Positions 34,201 to 45,696 of a stretch of 64,000 nucleotides of DNA are shown here, piece after piece. The position numbers and the translations under genes are program-made. This DNA comes from Colletotrichum lupini (lineage: Eukaryota; Ascomycota; Sordariomycetes; Glomerellales; Glomerellaceae). The notes beneath the pieces were generated by a model. That model was not told where the DNA came from. It saw only the letters and a list, made by a program, of their open reading frames with translations, and did not search any database. Location of the stretch: NCBI RefSeq assembly GCF_023278565.1, contig NC_064675.1, forward strand, positions 2,914,001 to 2,978,000. The letters are read 5' to 3'. Position 1 is the stretch's first letter, and each line of letters begins with the position of its first letter.

Positions 34201-37200
34201 CCTCGAAGTACTTATTACTAAAGATTCTATTCCTCGTATTATCGAATATAATACTTAGTCGATCTATATCTTTTAAATATAAGAGAAATAGGGTATTAAC
34301 AGGTAAAATATAGAAAATTATCGTTCCGAAGTGCGTCTCTACTTCTATTATACCTAGGGCGACGATTTCCTTACTTAGGCCAAAACTAATCTTTATAATA
34401 CCCGCTATTAACGTATTAAGCGTTACTAGCGCGATCTTTTATAATACTTAGAATTACCCTTTTCCTCCGGTTAATTATTATAATACTTTAGTATTTAGGA
34501 TAATCTTATAAAAATTATCTAAGCCGTACCTTTTACTTATATAAAATATTTATACGAGCTTAGTATTTAAGGGATCTAAGTAGTATAAAAAGGACCCCTC
34601 TAGCTACCCTTAGATATGCTTAGTACTATGTTCCTTTTTTTTAAATATTAAGAGAGATAGCGTCTTTTCCTTAATTATTAAAATAATAAGCTTTAGCTAT
34701 ATTAAATTTGCCCTTTTAACCGCCTCTATATCCGTTATCTAAGGGACCTTCCCTTATTATCTATATATAAAAGCCTACTTATTAAGAGCTTTCGCTACCC
34801 TCTATTTATTTAGCCTTATATATCCTCTAGAGGCTAACGGGGCAAAAAAAGAGTAGTTAATATTTTCGATTTTATTATAATCTAATTCGTTAGTATAGGG
34901 GATAAGATCTTCTTTATCTTCCGAATCTCTTATGGGGGGTATATACTTTAGGCCGCTACTTTAACTACTATCGCTAGGTTCTATACCCCCGGATCTACCC
35001 TTATATATAATAAGGAATTAGTTAAACCGACGAGGGCTAGTTTTACTATTTACTACCCTCGACTTTTTATATTATTTATATAATTTAGTACGCTCTTCCT
35101 TAGAATAGTTACTTAACTAATATCTATCCTTTTTATAAATATAATATTACTTCTTTTATTACCCTATCTATAAGTTAAATCTCTACTTATTTAACGAATC
35201 TAGGCTTCTTTACTAGCGATTACTATATCTAGCCTCTTTTCCTTTTTTATTATACGTTTAATCGACCTAATATTACTAATAAGGGCCGTCGTACGCCTAG
35301 AAGTAGGTTTAGTATAGTATTCTTATTTTAATATTAAAACTAGATCTTAGCTTCGAGTAGAGCGTCTCGTAGTCTTCGGGTACCTAGTATAGGGTAATCT
35401 TTACCTCTAATATACGCTAAACTACGGTATAGAGATATCTAACTTTCTATTTATTTATCCCCTTATTTAGCTAGGTTTTCGCTAGCTTATCGATTCGATT
35501 AATAAGCTTTTTAAAGATCTCTACTCGCAATTTGCCCTCTATTATCCTAGCTATAAATATAAAAAAAATCGCTCGTAACTTAAATAAGAGCTCTAGGTTC
35601 TTATTATAAGTCTCGAAGCGGCTTCGGATTACGTTAATTATACTAAAAAAGTCGTTTCGATTAAAATTACGCACCGCTTCGTAATAATAATTAGAGGCTT
35701 TACCTACGAGTACGACATTAATTACTAAATAGTACTAATATTCCCTAATTTTAACTTTTTCGTAGTAATTATAAAACATCGTTAGGGTTTCTTATAAGAC
35801 CTTATACTTCCCCCTAGAGTATAATTTCTTTTTTAGGAAGATCTTTTTAAGGTTTATAAATTATTTTATATTCGCTATTAGATTTTTAGTATTTATATAC
35901 GAACCCTACGTCGCTACGTACTATTAATAACTTTAGGTCGTCTACCTCTTTTCTTATTAACCGATCGGCACTAAATTTCGTATTAATAGCGGTAACGAGT
36001 TATAGATCGAAATAGGTAAAATTATCGATTATCGTACTTCTAGTACTATATTTTGCCCCAGTATATCCTTTTATAACAATAGATTTCTATTAGTAATTAT
36101 AAAAAGGAAATCTAGGTCGTTTACCCTTTTTTTAAATTCGTTAAAGCGATTATACGCTCTATTAACTTATGCCTAGTTCTATAATACGAATTCCTTTTTT
36201 ATAATTATCGTTACTAGTATTTTATATAGCTCTCGCGATTATAATTACGTTAATAATACCCCTCGCCCGTAAAGGAATTTATTAACTACTTTTATAATTC
36301 CTAAGCTTACGTTCGCGAACTATTCGTTTAGTTAATAACTAAAGTCGTTTACGATCTCGTAAAACAGGGGTTGCCCCTATAGCCCCTTTTTTTTATAGAC
36401 CTTATTTAAATAAATTAATACCGTATTAATTTACTTACCGTTAGGCTAATCTGCGATTCTATATATTTACGTCCCCTAATAGTCCGGGTTAATATTTACC
36501 TATTTATAAAAGATTAGGATTCTATTTAGGATCGGGTTTTATCCTTTTCTTTTTTACCCTAACTTACTAAGGGTCGTGCTCTAGCTTATACCTATATTAG
36601 TAGTCGCTAGTATATTTAATTTTAATAAGGATATATCTAATCTGCGCGCAGGTTATAATAAATCCGTGCTTTTACTACCTAACGAATTTATTAGGGTCTA
36701 AGAGATTCCCGCTTCCTCTCGCCGTCTTATTACTACTCTCGTTTTTACTATTTTTAGCGATTATTACTACCTTTCTAAATTATTAGCTATCGTACTTACT
36801 AAGATCCTCCTTTTTATTTAGTAAAAAAGGGTAGGTTTTAATAGTTCTTTTTAATAATAGTAGTAGTAAACGTTTATATTACTATAAAAAGATATAGTAA
36901 TTAGTCTCGGGATCTTTACTAGTTACCGATTTCCGCTATCCCGTATACTTCTAGCCTCTTAAGCCTCGTACTCTCTATAATCTCTAAATAGCTTCCTTCC
37001 TCGACCTACCTCCTCTAGGGTAGTATTCTATAAGAATAGTCGAAATTAAACGCCGGGCGGCTCGTAGAAGAGCTATATAGGCCGTTAGGAACCGTATAGG
37101 CCGTTAAGTACGGTTAACGAAGTTAAGCCCTCTTTTTTATAAGATCGTATATTTTAAGGACTTGTTAAAAATGCCCACTTATCGCTTATACGTAGTAGGG

Positions 37201-37646
37201 TTAAATACCTTAGAGATCTTATCTTTTACGGCCTCTTAGTACCCTATTTTATATTTTTTAAGTAGTCTTTTTTATAACTTAATTACGGTTAGGTAATTAT
37301 CGCTTACCGGCGATCCCTTCTATTACTTAGTTAATTTCTAATTACGGGCCGGTTATAGAAAAGTCGTTTAGTAAAAAAGCTACTCGGGGTAATAGCAAAA
37401 GGTTAGTCGCTTAAGTAGTTCCGTTAATTAACGTAGTTTAACGTAATAAACGTCGACCTCTCGTAAATAATAAAGGGCTATAATTATTTAATTCCGTACG
37501 GTATTTAAGAATTGCCTCCTTTTTCGTTTACTTCTGTAAGGTTAATTAGTACGAATCTCCTATTCCGTATAATATTAAGAGGTCGTCTCTTTTACGTAAC
37601 GAGATACCTTACCGATTTATAATAATAAAATTTAATTACTAATTAA

Positions 37647-37849
37647 TATTAGTATCCCTATTATAAGGTAGTTAGTTCGAACTATAGTTAACGAAGAGAT
37701 TAATTAAACTATATAAATATTTACGTAGGTATAAAAAAGAGGTTCTAACCGTAAGTTAAGCTAGCTACGATAATCGTAAATAGGGCCCCCTAATTAGCCC
37801 CTGCGCAGTCGGCTATATACCGCGGTCGAATTGGATTTCTAATCCGATA
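37647..37849 (-). repeat. copia LTR C (5' LTR of nested copy)
   Basis: 203 bp, beginning TATTAGTATCC and ending CTAATCCGATA, then GGTAT. Confidence 0.92.
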
Positions 37850-38426
37850 GGTATATTATTATCCTAGCTAACGAGAGTATGGGCGAGAGCGAATTTACTA
37901 TATACGGTAATATAATCTACTACTCGTTAATTAAAAGTAAGTAAGTAACGAGAAGTATACTAGCGTTAGAGGTTTATAATATAGTTAATAATATTAACCT
38001 CTCTTATATAATTTTAATAACGCTAAAGAAGATTACTAATCGAATTAGCTTTCTATTTATTTTAATAGTTATTTATATAGATTCTTACTCGCTATACGAA
38101 TGCCTTATTAAATTAGGAACGACGAAGGAAAAGAGGCTTATAATCGATATTATAGCCCTTAGGTAATCGTACGAAAGGCATAAGATACTCGAGATTTATT
38201 AAATTAATAATAAAAATAACCTCGTAAACGCTTTTATAAAAGTAGTACTAAATAAGGGATTAGAGCAATTCGTAAGTAATAGAAAAGTTATTATATAAAT
38301 AAAAAGATAAGTTATATAAAAAGAATAAAGAAAAAGGGGAAAAGGAGACGACTTAGTAAACGGGCCCGAGGTCGAATTATACCTCTAACCGTAGTAGTTA
38401 AATCGATAAAAAAAAGAGAAAGTTAG

Positions 38427-38631
38427 TATCAGATTAGAAGTCTAATTCGACCGTGGTATATAGCCGACTACGTAGGGGCTAATTAGGGGCCCTATTTACG
38501 ATTATCGTAGCTAGCCTAACCTATAGTTAGAACCTCCTTTTTATACCTACTACGCAGATATTCATATAGTTCAATTGATCTCTTCGTCAACTACGGTTCG
38601 AACCAACTACCCTGTAATAGGGATACCAACA
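38427..38631 (+). repeat. copia LTR D (outer 3' LTR)
   Basis: 205 bp. The first half is RIP-mutated; the last about 75 bp keep CpA/TpG (CAGATATTCATATAGTTCAA) up to the end ATACCAACA. Confidence 0.92.
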
Positions 38632-39356
38632 CCTTCGTCCTTCAGTGATGCAGACAAAGCCCTCTCGTAGCACAATTCTGGTGTAGCCACCTTGGACTGT
38701 GCCACCGGTATGAGCTTGCCCTCTGGAGAGTAATCAATGTCGACGTAGACCTCCCCTTGGAACGGGATGCCCAGCTCCTTGCACATAGCTTCTTGTGTGG
38801 CGTTTTGCGATGCGTATACCGGGATGTTGTCCCCAAACGTGGCGCATGCTTCCAGAACAGCCCTCATGATCGTCTCGTCTCTTTGCATGTAGCAGAAGAG
38901 CTCCCCATGAGGCTTAATGTGGGATAACTCGACGCCTTCAGAATTGAGTATGGCTTTGAGGGCGCCGACCTGGTACAGCACCATGGCGTACATGTCTTTG
39001 GGGTCAATCTCGATCTTCCTCCGACCGAAGCCGAACATGTCTTGCAGTCCCGGGTGCGCTCCGGCCTTGACGCCGTGCTTCTTGCACAGGCGAACTGTCT
39101 TGAGCATGATGGAAGGGTCGCCGGCGTGGTATCCGCACGCAATGTTGGCGGCGTCGATGTATGGCATTAATTCCTCATCCGGGCCCATCTTCCAGCGGCC
39201 GAAGCCTTCGCCCATGTCGGCGTTGATCTCGTATTTGCGCGCCAGTCCTGAAGCCATTCTGAAGTATTGGGATAACGGGCGATGTTCAGCGAGGTTTGAG
39301 CTTCGGAAGGCTGTCTGACGTAACGAAAGAAGATGGAGTAAGCGTGATGGAGGCAT
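38632..39356 (-). pseudogene. LamB/YcsF (PxpA-like 5-oxoprolinase subunit A) gene, N-terminal part
   Basis: The first 240 or so codons of a LamB/YcsF protein, with the family landmarks NADMGEGFGRW, ANIACGYHAGD, GVKAGAHPG and HIKPHGELF. The start at 39356 gives a 33-residue leader rich in Arg, Ser and Leu before a second Met (39257) where family similarity begins. The leader could be a mitochondrial presequence. The coding sequence then runs straight into the LTR, so translation would stop soon inside the transposon. The C-terminal 53 codons are at 25098-25254. Apart from the insertion the frame is clean, so the break is probably younger than any decay by point mutation. It is divergent from the carboxylase fusion at 40001, its expected functional partner. 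Confidence 0.9.
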
Positions 39357-40000
39357 CTTGTCTTTGCTGCCTCGATGTCGTCTAATAAGAGCCCTTCTAC
39401 AGTCGAGGTGAGAGATGGATGGTACTCTACCGTTGGGGTAGATGTTTGGGGTCCATTACTCCAAAGGGACGTCTTGGGGTATGTTGGATCAGGTGGTCCT
39501 TATCACTGAACTCCGCCGACAGGGGGCTCCTGATAGTCGTGGGTGCCCATTGTGACCCCATCAATTGGTACGATGCGGGGTCGTTACTGCATCTGCCATC
39601 CACACACACCCTTTGAGGTACAGACCAACGACGTCAACTGAGCAAAGAGGTCAATCATCTTACCAGAAACCTACCACAGCCTACCGGGACCTCCACCCGA
39701 CAAACCTTCATGCGCTTCGCCGATGATTCCTTATCTCGACCCGGTACTCCGGCAATGCTACTGGATGCGTTCCCCTCTCCTGGGACTCTAGCTGTTGGGG
39801 TAACGACATGAGAGGCATTCAGGGTAGCCACCGGCCTGGTGTGGGCGCGTCTTGCCTTCGAATCACTAATATGCGGACGAACGGAATGGGCTGATTGATA
39901 TACTGGGGGTCACGAACCCAACTTCGTACAGTCTAACCCTCCATGTGCCCTCTAACCGCGTCCAAATTGTCGCTGACTTGTTCAAAGCCTCAACGAAGCT
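39357..40000. promoter_or_regulatory. shared divergent promoter with GATA-factor sites
   Basis: 644 bp separate the two divergent ATGs. Three HGATAR sites, the core recognised by AreA/NIT2-type nitrogen regulators, are visible: TTATCA at 39500-39505, TGATAG at 39531-39536 and TTATCT at 39731-39736. Such short sites occur by chance, so nitrogen control is a suggestion that fits the predicted pathway. Confidence 0.4.
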
Positions 40001-43000
40001 ATGCATTCCAGGCCACTTCGTAGCATTAAGAAGGTCCTGGTGGCCAATCGTGGCGAGATTGCCGTTCGCTGTATCAAGGCCTGCCGTGAGCTCGATGTCC
40101 ACAGCATTGCCATCTATACGGCCGCCGACACAACATCACTACATGCGTTGTTAGCTGACGAGGCGATCGCACTGCGGGGTAACGACACCTACACAGATGG
40201 GTGAGTGACACCGAGTTGGCCGTAGCATCGTGCTTCTAACAATCACATCAGAGACGCCATTCTAGAAATCTGCAAAAGCTGCGGCGCCGACGCTGTGTTC
40301 CCCGGATATGGCTTCCTCAGCGAGAACGCCGACTTTGCCGATGCCGTCACGACTGCAGGCAAGATCTTCATCGGTCCTTCATCCGCTTCCATCAAGGCCA
40401 TGGGTCTGAAGCATGAGGCGAGAGCCATTGCTGAGGCCGTAAAAGTCCCCGTCATCCCCGGTACTTCGTTAATTCCATCAACCCACGAGGCCATAGAAGG
40501 GGCCAAGAAGCTTGGTTTCCCGGTCATGCTCAAAGCCACCGGAGGAGGCGGCGGTATGGGCCTGCAGGTATGCTACGACGACGATGACATCCCAAAAGCA
40601 TTCGCCACAGTCGAGAGTCGCGCGGGCGCTCTATTCAAGAACAGCGGTGTCTTTCTGGAAAAGTATTATCCTCGGTCCCGACACGTAGAGGTGCAAGTCT
40701 TTGGAAACGGCGAGCAAGTTGTTGCATTCGGGGAGAGGGAATGTTCTCTCCAACGACGTCACCAGAAAGTGGTTGAAGAGTGCCCCAGTCCATTCGTTGC
40801 GCGAACGCCAGGTCTCCGTGAGAAGATGCTCCAGGCGGCAGTCGACTACGCCTCACAACTCAAGTACAAGAGTGCCGGCACTGTCGAATTCTTGGTCGAC
40901 GATGAAACGGCTAATTTCTTTTTCCTCGAGATGAACACGCGTCTCCAGGTCGAACACGGCATCACAGAAATGTGCTATGGGGTTGATCTGGTTCACTTGA
41001 TGCTGCAGCAAGCCGACTACGAGCACGGCGGCCAGCTCGGCATCCCCTCGGACGAGCTACGAAGAATCCCACAAGCACAGCCGAACGGTGCGGCCATCGA
41101 GGTCCGAGTATATGCTGAAGTGCCCTTGCTCGACTTTGCTCCTAGCCCGGGCCTTCTACAGCATGTCAGCTGGCCCAAGGGCGATGGTATCCGGGTGGAC
41201 ACATGGGTGAAGAGCGGCCAGCAAATCACACCCCTCTACGACCCTTTGGTCGCAAAAGTCATGGTACACAGCAATGACGGTCGAGCTGAGGCGCAGAAGA
41301 TGATGCTCGCCGCTCTTGACCAAACTGTTTTGCAAGGTACACAGACGAACTTGCAGTATCTTTTGCAGGTGCTACGTTCTAATGAGTTCACCAAGGGCGA
41401 TACGCTCACCTCTTTCCTACCCATTTTCAAGGCAAAAGTGTGCGCCGTACAAGTACTCAACCCTGGTGTATTCACTACGGTTCAGAATTACCCTGGGAGG
41501 CTAACGATCGGGCACGGCGTGCCTCCCGGCGGACCAATGGATGATTTGAGCAGTCGGACAGCAAACATTCTCGTTGGTAACGACGCTCAAGTCGAGGTAC
41601 TCGAAATAGCAATGTCTGGCCCGGAACTCCTTTTCCATGAATCGGCCGTGGTGGCCGTGTGTGGTGCCCAACTTTCCGTCAGTGTTGACGGCAGGCACCA
41701 ACCGATGTGGTCCCGGATCCTCGTGCAACAGGGGCAGACGCTCAAGATTGGCAACGTCACAGGTGACGGCCTTCGGACCTACCTCGCAGTCAAAGGAGGC
41801 TTCCCAGACATACCCCTTTATCTCGGCTCCAAATCAACAGCGCCAGAGCTCGCGTTCGGCGGTCTTCAGGGCCGTAAGCTGCAGATCAACGATATTCTCG
41901 CCCTTGCCCCTGAAACAGCAAGTTGGGCAGCGGCAGCCACTCCCTTTTCTTTACCACGAAAGGCAATCCCTGATTATGGGCACTCGGAGATATTTTGCCT
42001 TAATGGTCCGTATGGCTCGGAAGACATATTGACCCCCGAGGGTATGGCAACAATCACCAACTCCAAATGGACCGTCAGCCACAATAGTAGTCGCAGTGGC
42101 ATTCGACTAGAGGGTCCACGACTAAAGTGGGCACGCACCACCGGCGGGGGAGGCGGATCTCATCCATCAAACGTCCTCGACTACGGGTATCCCAACGGCG
42201 GTGTCAACTGGACCGGGGAGTTTCCCATCATCTTTTCCCGCGACCGCCCGGATCTCGGTGGGTTTGCTTGCGCGGTCACCATCTGCTCAGCCGAGATGTG
42301 GAAAGTTGGTCAGCTGAAGTCGGGCGACAGCGTTCAGTTGCGACTGGTTTCCTTTGAGGATGCCATGAAGATCAAACACACAAACGAGGCCTACTTGAGG
42401 TCTTTGGGTGCTCTGGTGGATGGTAATGATACAGAAATTGTGCCACTCAAGTTGGAGTTCGGCTCACGGACCACAAGTTCAATATTGCACCTGGCCGAAC
42501 CGAATGGAGATCATCCTCGCGTCACTTACAGGCAAGGTGGCGACACTTCCATCATAGTAGAATATGGTGAACAAGTTGCGGATCTGCGCAACACGGTCTG
42601 CGTTCATATTCTCGAGGGAAAGCTTGCGGCGCGCAACCTTGCGAGCGTGCGTTGTGAGCCGAACCTCGCTACGCTCACAGTGCACTACGACCCGCTCCAG
42701 GTCTCCCAATCCGAGCTGTTGCAAGGCCTGATTGAGCAAGACGAGAGGATCGAAGAGATTGTTGGCATCAAAGTGCCCGTTCGCGAAGTCAACCTGCCGC
42801 TTTATGTTGACCACCCCACCATCACAGAAGCGACGGAAAGATATATGGAGAGCGTTCGGCCCACTGCTGCCTACCTACCGGACAACGTCGAGTATCTGCG
42901 GAAGAATAACGCATTGGAGACTCGCCGCGATGTATTTGACTCATTGCTCAAGACACCTTGGCTCACAGTTGCAGTCGGCTTCTTCCTCGGAACCCCTGTC

Positions 43001-43753
43001 ATGTTTCCGCTCGACCCCAAGTACGTATTCACGGGGCAGAAATACAACCCTAACCGCGCGTACACTCCGAGCGGCTCAGTTGCACTCGGTGGGTCTCTGC
43101 TTGTCGTTTATCCCGTGGCCTCACCGGGCGGCTACCAACTCATGGGCCGCACGTTGGGTACGTGGGATATGATGGGCACTCGAGCCGGCTTTTCCCCAAC
43201 GCGACCTTGGTTGTTCAACAATTTCGATATCGTTAGATTCCACGAGGTCTCCAAGGAAGAATTTGACCAAGTAGAACGAGACTTTGAAGCCGGTAGATAT
43301 GTGTTCAATATTTCCGATGAGACCATCAGCATGGACGAGTACATTGCCAAGTTTGACGCCGCAGCCCGCGATCCCGCACATCAAGAATGGCGGCAGCGTC
43401 AGGACGCCGCTGCCAAGGAGATGGGAGAGCTCGAACAGCGGCTTTTCGGTGAATGGACTGCCGCCAAGGATGCGGCTCTGTTGGAACAGAGTGAAGGGGG
43501 CGGGGGCGATGCATCAGCAGATGCTATGGCTATCGAGTCGCCCATGAACGCCAACGTTTGGAAAGTTCTGGTAGAAGTCGGGGACGTCCTTGAGGCGAAG
43601 CAGACGGTGGCGATCTTGGAAGCGATGAAGATGGAAATCAAGGTGATTGTTCTAGACTCTCATGTCGGAGCAGTCGTGACGAAGATTACACGCCCGCCAG
43701 GGACTGTCGTCAGTCCTGGGATGCCAATAATAGTGGGCAAGAAGGCCTCTTAG
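40001..43753 (+). CDS. biotin-dependent urea-carboxylase/5-oxoprolinase-type fusion protein, 1,233 aa
   Basis: Two exons: 40001-40200 and 40252-43753 (51-nt intron, GTGAGT...CTAAC...CAG). Domains in order: biotin carboxylase N-domain ([12 protein letters not shown], residue 12 on), ATP-grasp with [10 protein letters not shown] at 161-170, and the catalytic stretch [15 protein letters not shown], a form used by urea carboxylases. Next come AHS2/PxpC (about 470-780, [14 protein letters not shown]), AHS1/PxpB (about 825-1080, ending in GGYQLMGRT and FSPTRPWLF), and a biotinyl domain with AMKM, biotin on Lys1193. Layout and length match urea carboxylase, the carboxylase half of Dur1,2, but no amidase is fused or adjacent. 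The neighbour is a LamB/YcsF gene, which points instead to 5-oxoproline use. The reaction is ATP- and biotin-dependent carboxylation; the true acceptor (urea, 5-oxoproline or another amide) is not settled by sequence. Confidence 0.9.
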
Positions 43754-45696
43754 CCTAAGGTAGTAAGTATGCTGAGTTGCGACGATCCTGAGCTGCTGAA
43801 TATTACGCTGTCAATGACCAAACGGAGGCTCCTTTTCTTTATCGTGACTTATGACTGCCGAGTGTAATGTGACTCCATTCATCTTGGCATGGGGTGACGA
43901 AATGAGCCAGACCCGACGGCCCGCCGGGGGTTGTGACCCACTTTCCCGGGGCTGACCGACTGCCGCTACCGGACCCTAGGCCCCGCTTGAGGTTGAGCAA
44001 ATAAGAGAGCATTGAATAGGTTGAATGAGGAAACTCGTCACCCGTGTTCTCCCTTTTCTTCTGCACCGTAGATAAGTGCACCATTTTTGCGTCGTGGATC
44101 CGGGAGCACCCTGGCACCACCCCCCGCAGAAGCTCTCTTCCCCATTGGAAGTATGTGTCCGTAAAGCTGTCGGCCCGGCGGGGAAAATTTGGGTTCCGGG
44201 TTAGGTTGCACATCTCAGAAGGCTCCGAAAGGGCCCTTGCATTTCATCTCGAAGCGGAGAGCATTTGAGTGGCCGGCCGGAAAGGATTGGTCATGCGTCA
44301 ACCAGGAAGCTGGAAAGTCTACCGCCGTGTACGAAATGGTCGGATCTCGATGCTCCCTTGGTTGTGCTCGAGCGATCTAGGTCGATAAAACTATGAGGTG
44401 ATAGAGAGAAGATGGCGAGAACCCGATGTACTGCCGACCCCAGGCATCCCCAACAACATCAATGGGTGCAGATTGAGACACGTCGTGTGACCGGGTAATC
44501 TACGTCCAACTTCATTCACGCTGCCGCTTCTGCACATGCTAGTCGACAACTTACAAGGCAAGGTCAATAATGCGGGTCAAGCCGGGAGATCATAACGTCT
44601 GATCCATGGGTTGTAGGGCTGAGCCGATGTTGATGGCCGATAGTCACTTGGTGAGGAAGGCCGAGATCCGCACTACACAAGTTACAGCTGCACGGACTGA
44701 GGTGGCTGCCACCTGTCGCGGCGTGGTGGCCGACAACCGCCCACCATAGACATTGCCGGCCGTTGAAGAAAGCGCACAGCTGCTCAGGTTTGTATAAGTG
44801 GCTTTCAAACTCTCGATCCGGACCACCTTGGAATCCGGGATGGTTTCTGGATTTGCCAGGTATCAATATTCGCCTCTTCTATTGCGTCAAAGGGATACCT
44901 TACACTCAAACACGCAGCGACGATCAGCACCTGCACCTTGCGTCTTTGACTCCTGCCTTTTTGTCTCTCCTCCACAGAACTGATTTCGGTCCCGAATTTG
45001 GTCTCCACTTGACAAACATTTGACACTTCCATTGCCTTGGAAGGCGAGGCTTACACTTCCATTACGGATACATCAGCCAACGGATACATCAGCCAACCAA
45101 CCACCAAACACCACAAAAAGGAAACCTTGGTGCAAGCCACCAACGACGACCTCATCCCTACCCGCATTCGTCCCACGACAATCCAACACTAACAAAGACG
45201 GCACGTAGCACACAAGTCGACGCCTCAGCCACCGCTGGCAGCTCAAGATTTGGTCCAATTGGCTTTTCAATTGGCTACCTCAACCCCCTGCTTGTGTGGA
45301 GGGGTCCAGGGCTCCCAGACAGTCCAGACTCCAGGACGTTCAGGCACCTCTTGACGGGTTCAACCCACCGTATCCGTGCGCCGCAGCTCTTTCCTTGCTG
45401 CCTCCCAGTCGATGGTTTGGGGGTGGCCAGAGGTCACAAACATTCTGCTCTCCTGGTCCTCGCTACCAACGGGATACTAATACGCCCTCTGGCACCTTCT
45501 TTGTCGCCGACCAAGCGTCTTCTTTCCCTCCTGCAACCACCCATCGACTTCCCACGCTTTGCTAGAGGCCAAAGATTGAGACAGGCACAGAGCGAGAAAC
45601 AGAATATCGACAGCATTCCACAATCGAGTGATAACGAATCCCGGGGAGCCCACGGCAATCGGCCGCAATTACCAAACCTGAAGAATAGTCTTCGAC
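43754..45696. other. 1.9-kb intergenic stretch with the promoter and 5' UTR of the transcription factor
   Basis: No supported gene. A 16-bp tandem duplication (CGGATACATCAGCCAA twice) lies at 45065-45096. The stretch from about 45000 is CA/CT-rich as fungal 5' UTRs often are. Confidence 0.5.
45065..45096. repeat. 16-bp tandem duplication
   Basis: CGGATACATCAGCCAA occurs twice head to tail, upstream of the transcription-factor gene. Confidence 0.85.

Larger units (their letters stand above)
31003..37849 (-). mobile_element. second copia copy of the same family, nested in reverse orientation
   Basis: LTRs at 31003-31205 and 37647-37849 (203 bp each) in minus orientation. GGTAT at 30998-31002 and again at 37850-37854 is the 5-bp target duplication. 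Element length is 6,847 bp. Internal sequence matches the outer element in inverse order: RT relic at about 32110-32740 and integrase relic at about 33560-33960, both minus strand. It is RIP-mutated throughout. It lies in the RNase H/3' region of the outer element, so it inserted later than the outer copy. Confidence 0.93.
25260..38631 (+). mobile_element. Ty1/copia retrotransposon interrupting the LamB/YcsF gene (contains a second, nested copy)
   Basis: Outer LTRs are 25260-25464 and 38427-38631, both 205 bp, TG...CA, with CCTTC duplications. Without the nested copy and its duplication the element is about 6.5 kb. The order on the plus strand is LTR, gag region, integrase relic (about 28830-29230), reverse transcriptase relic (about 30050-30720), RNase H, LTR; integrase before RT defines copia. 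Stops at former CAG/CAA codons, AT gain and near-absence of CpA/TpG show RIP. It lacks about 330 bp present in the nested copy, with the junction at about 25783. The outermost 50-75 bp next to the host gene are not RIP-mutated. Confidence 0.93.
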
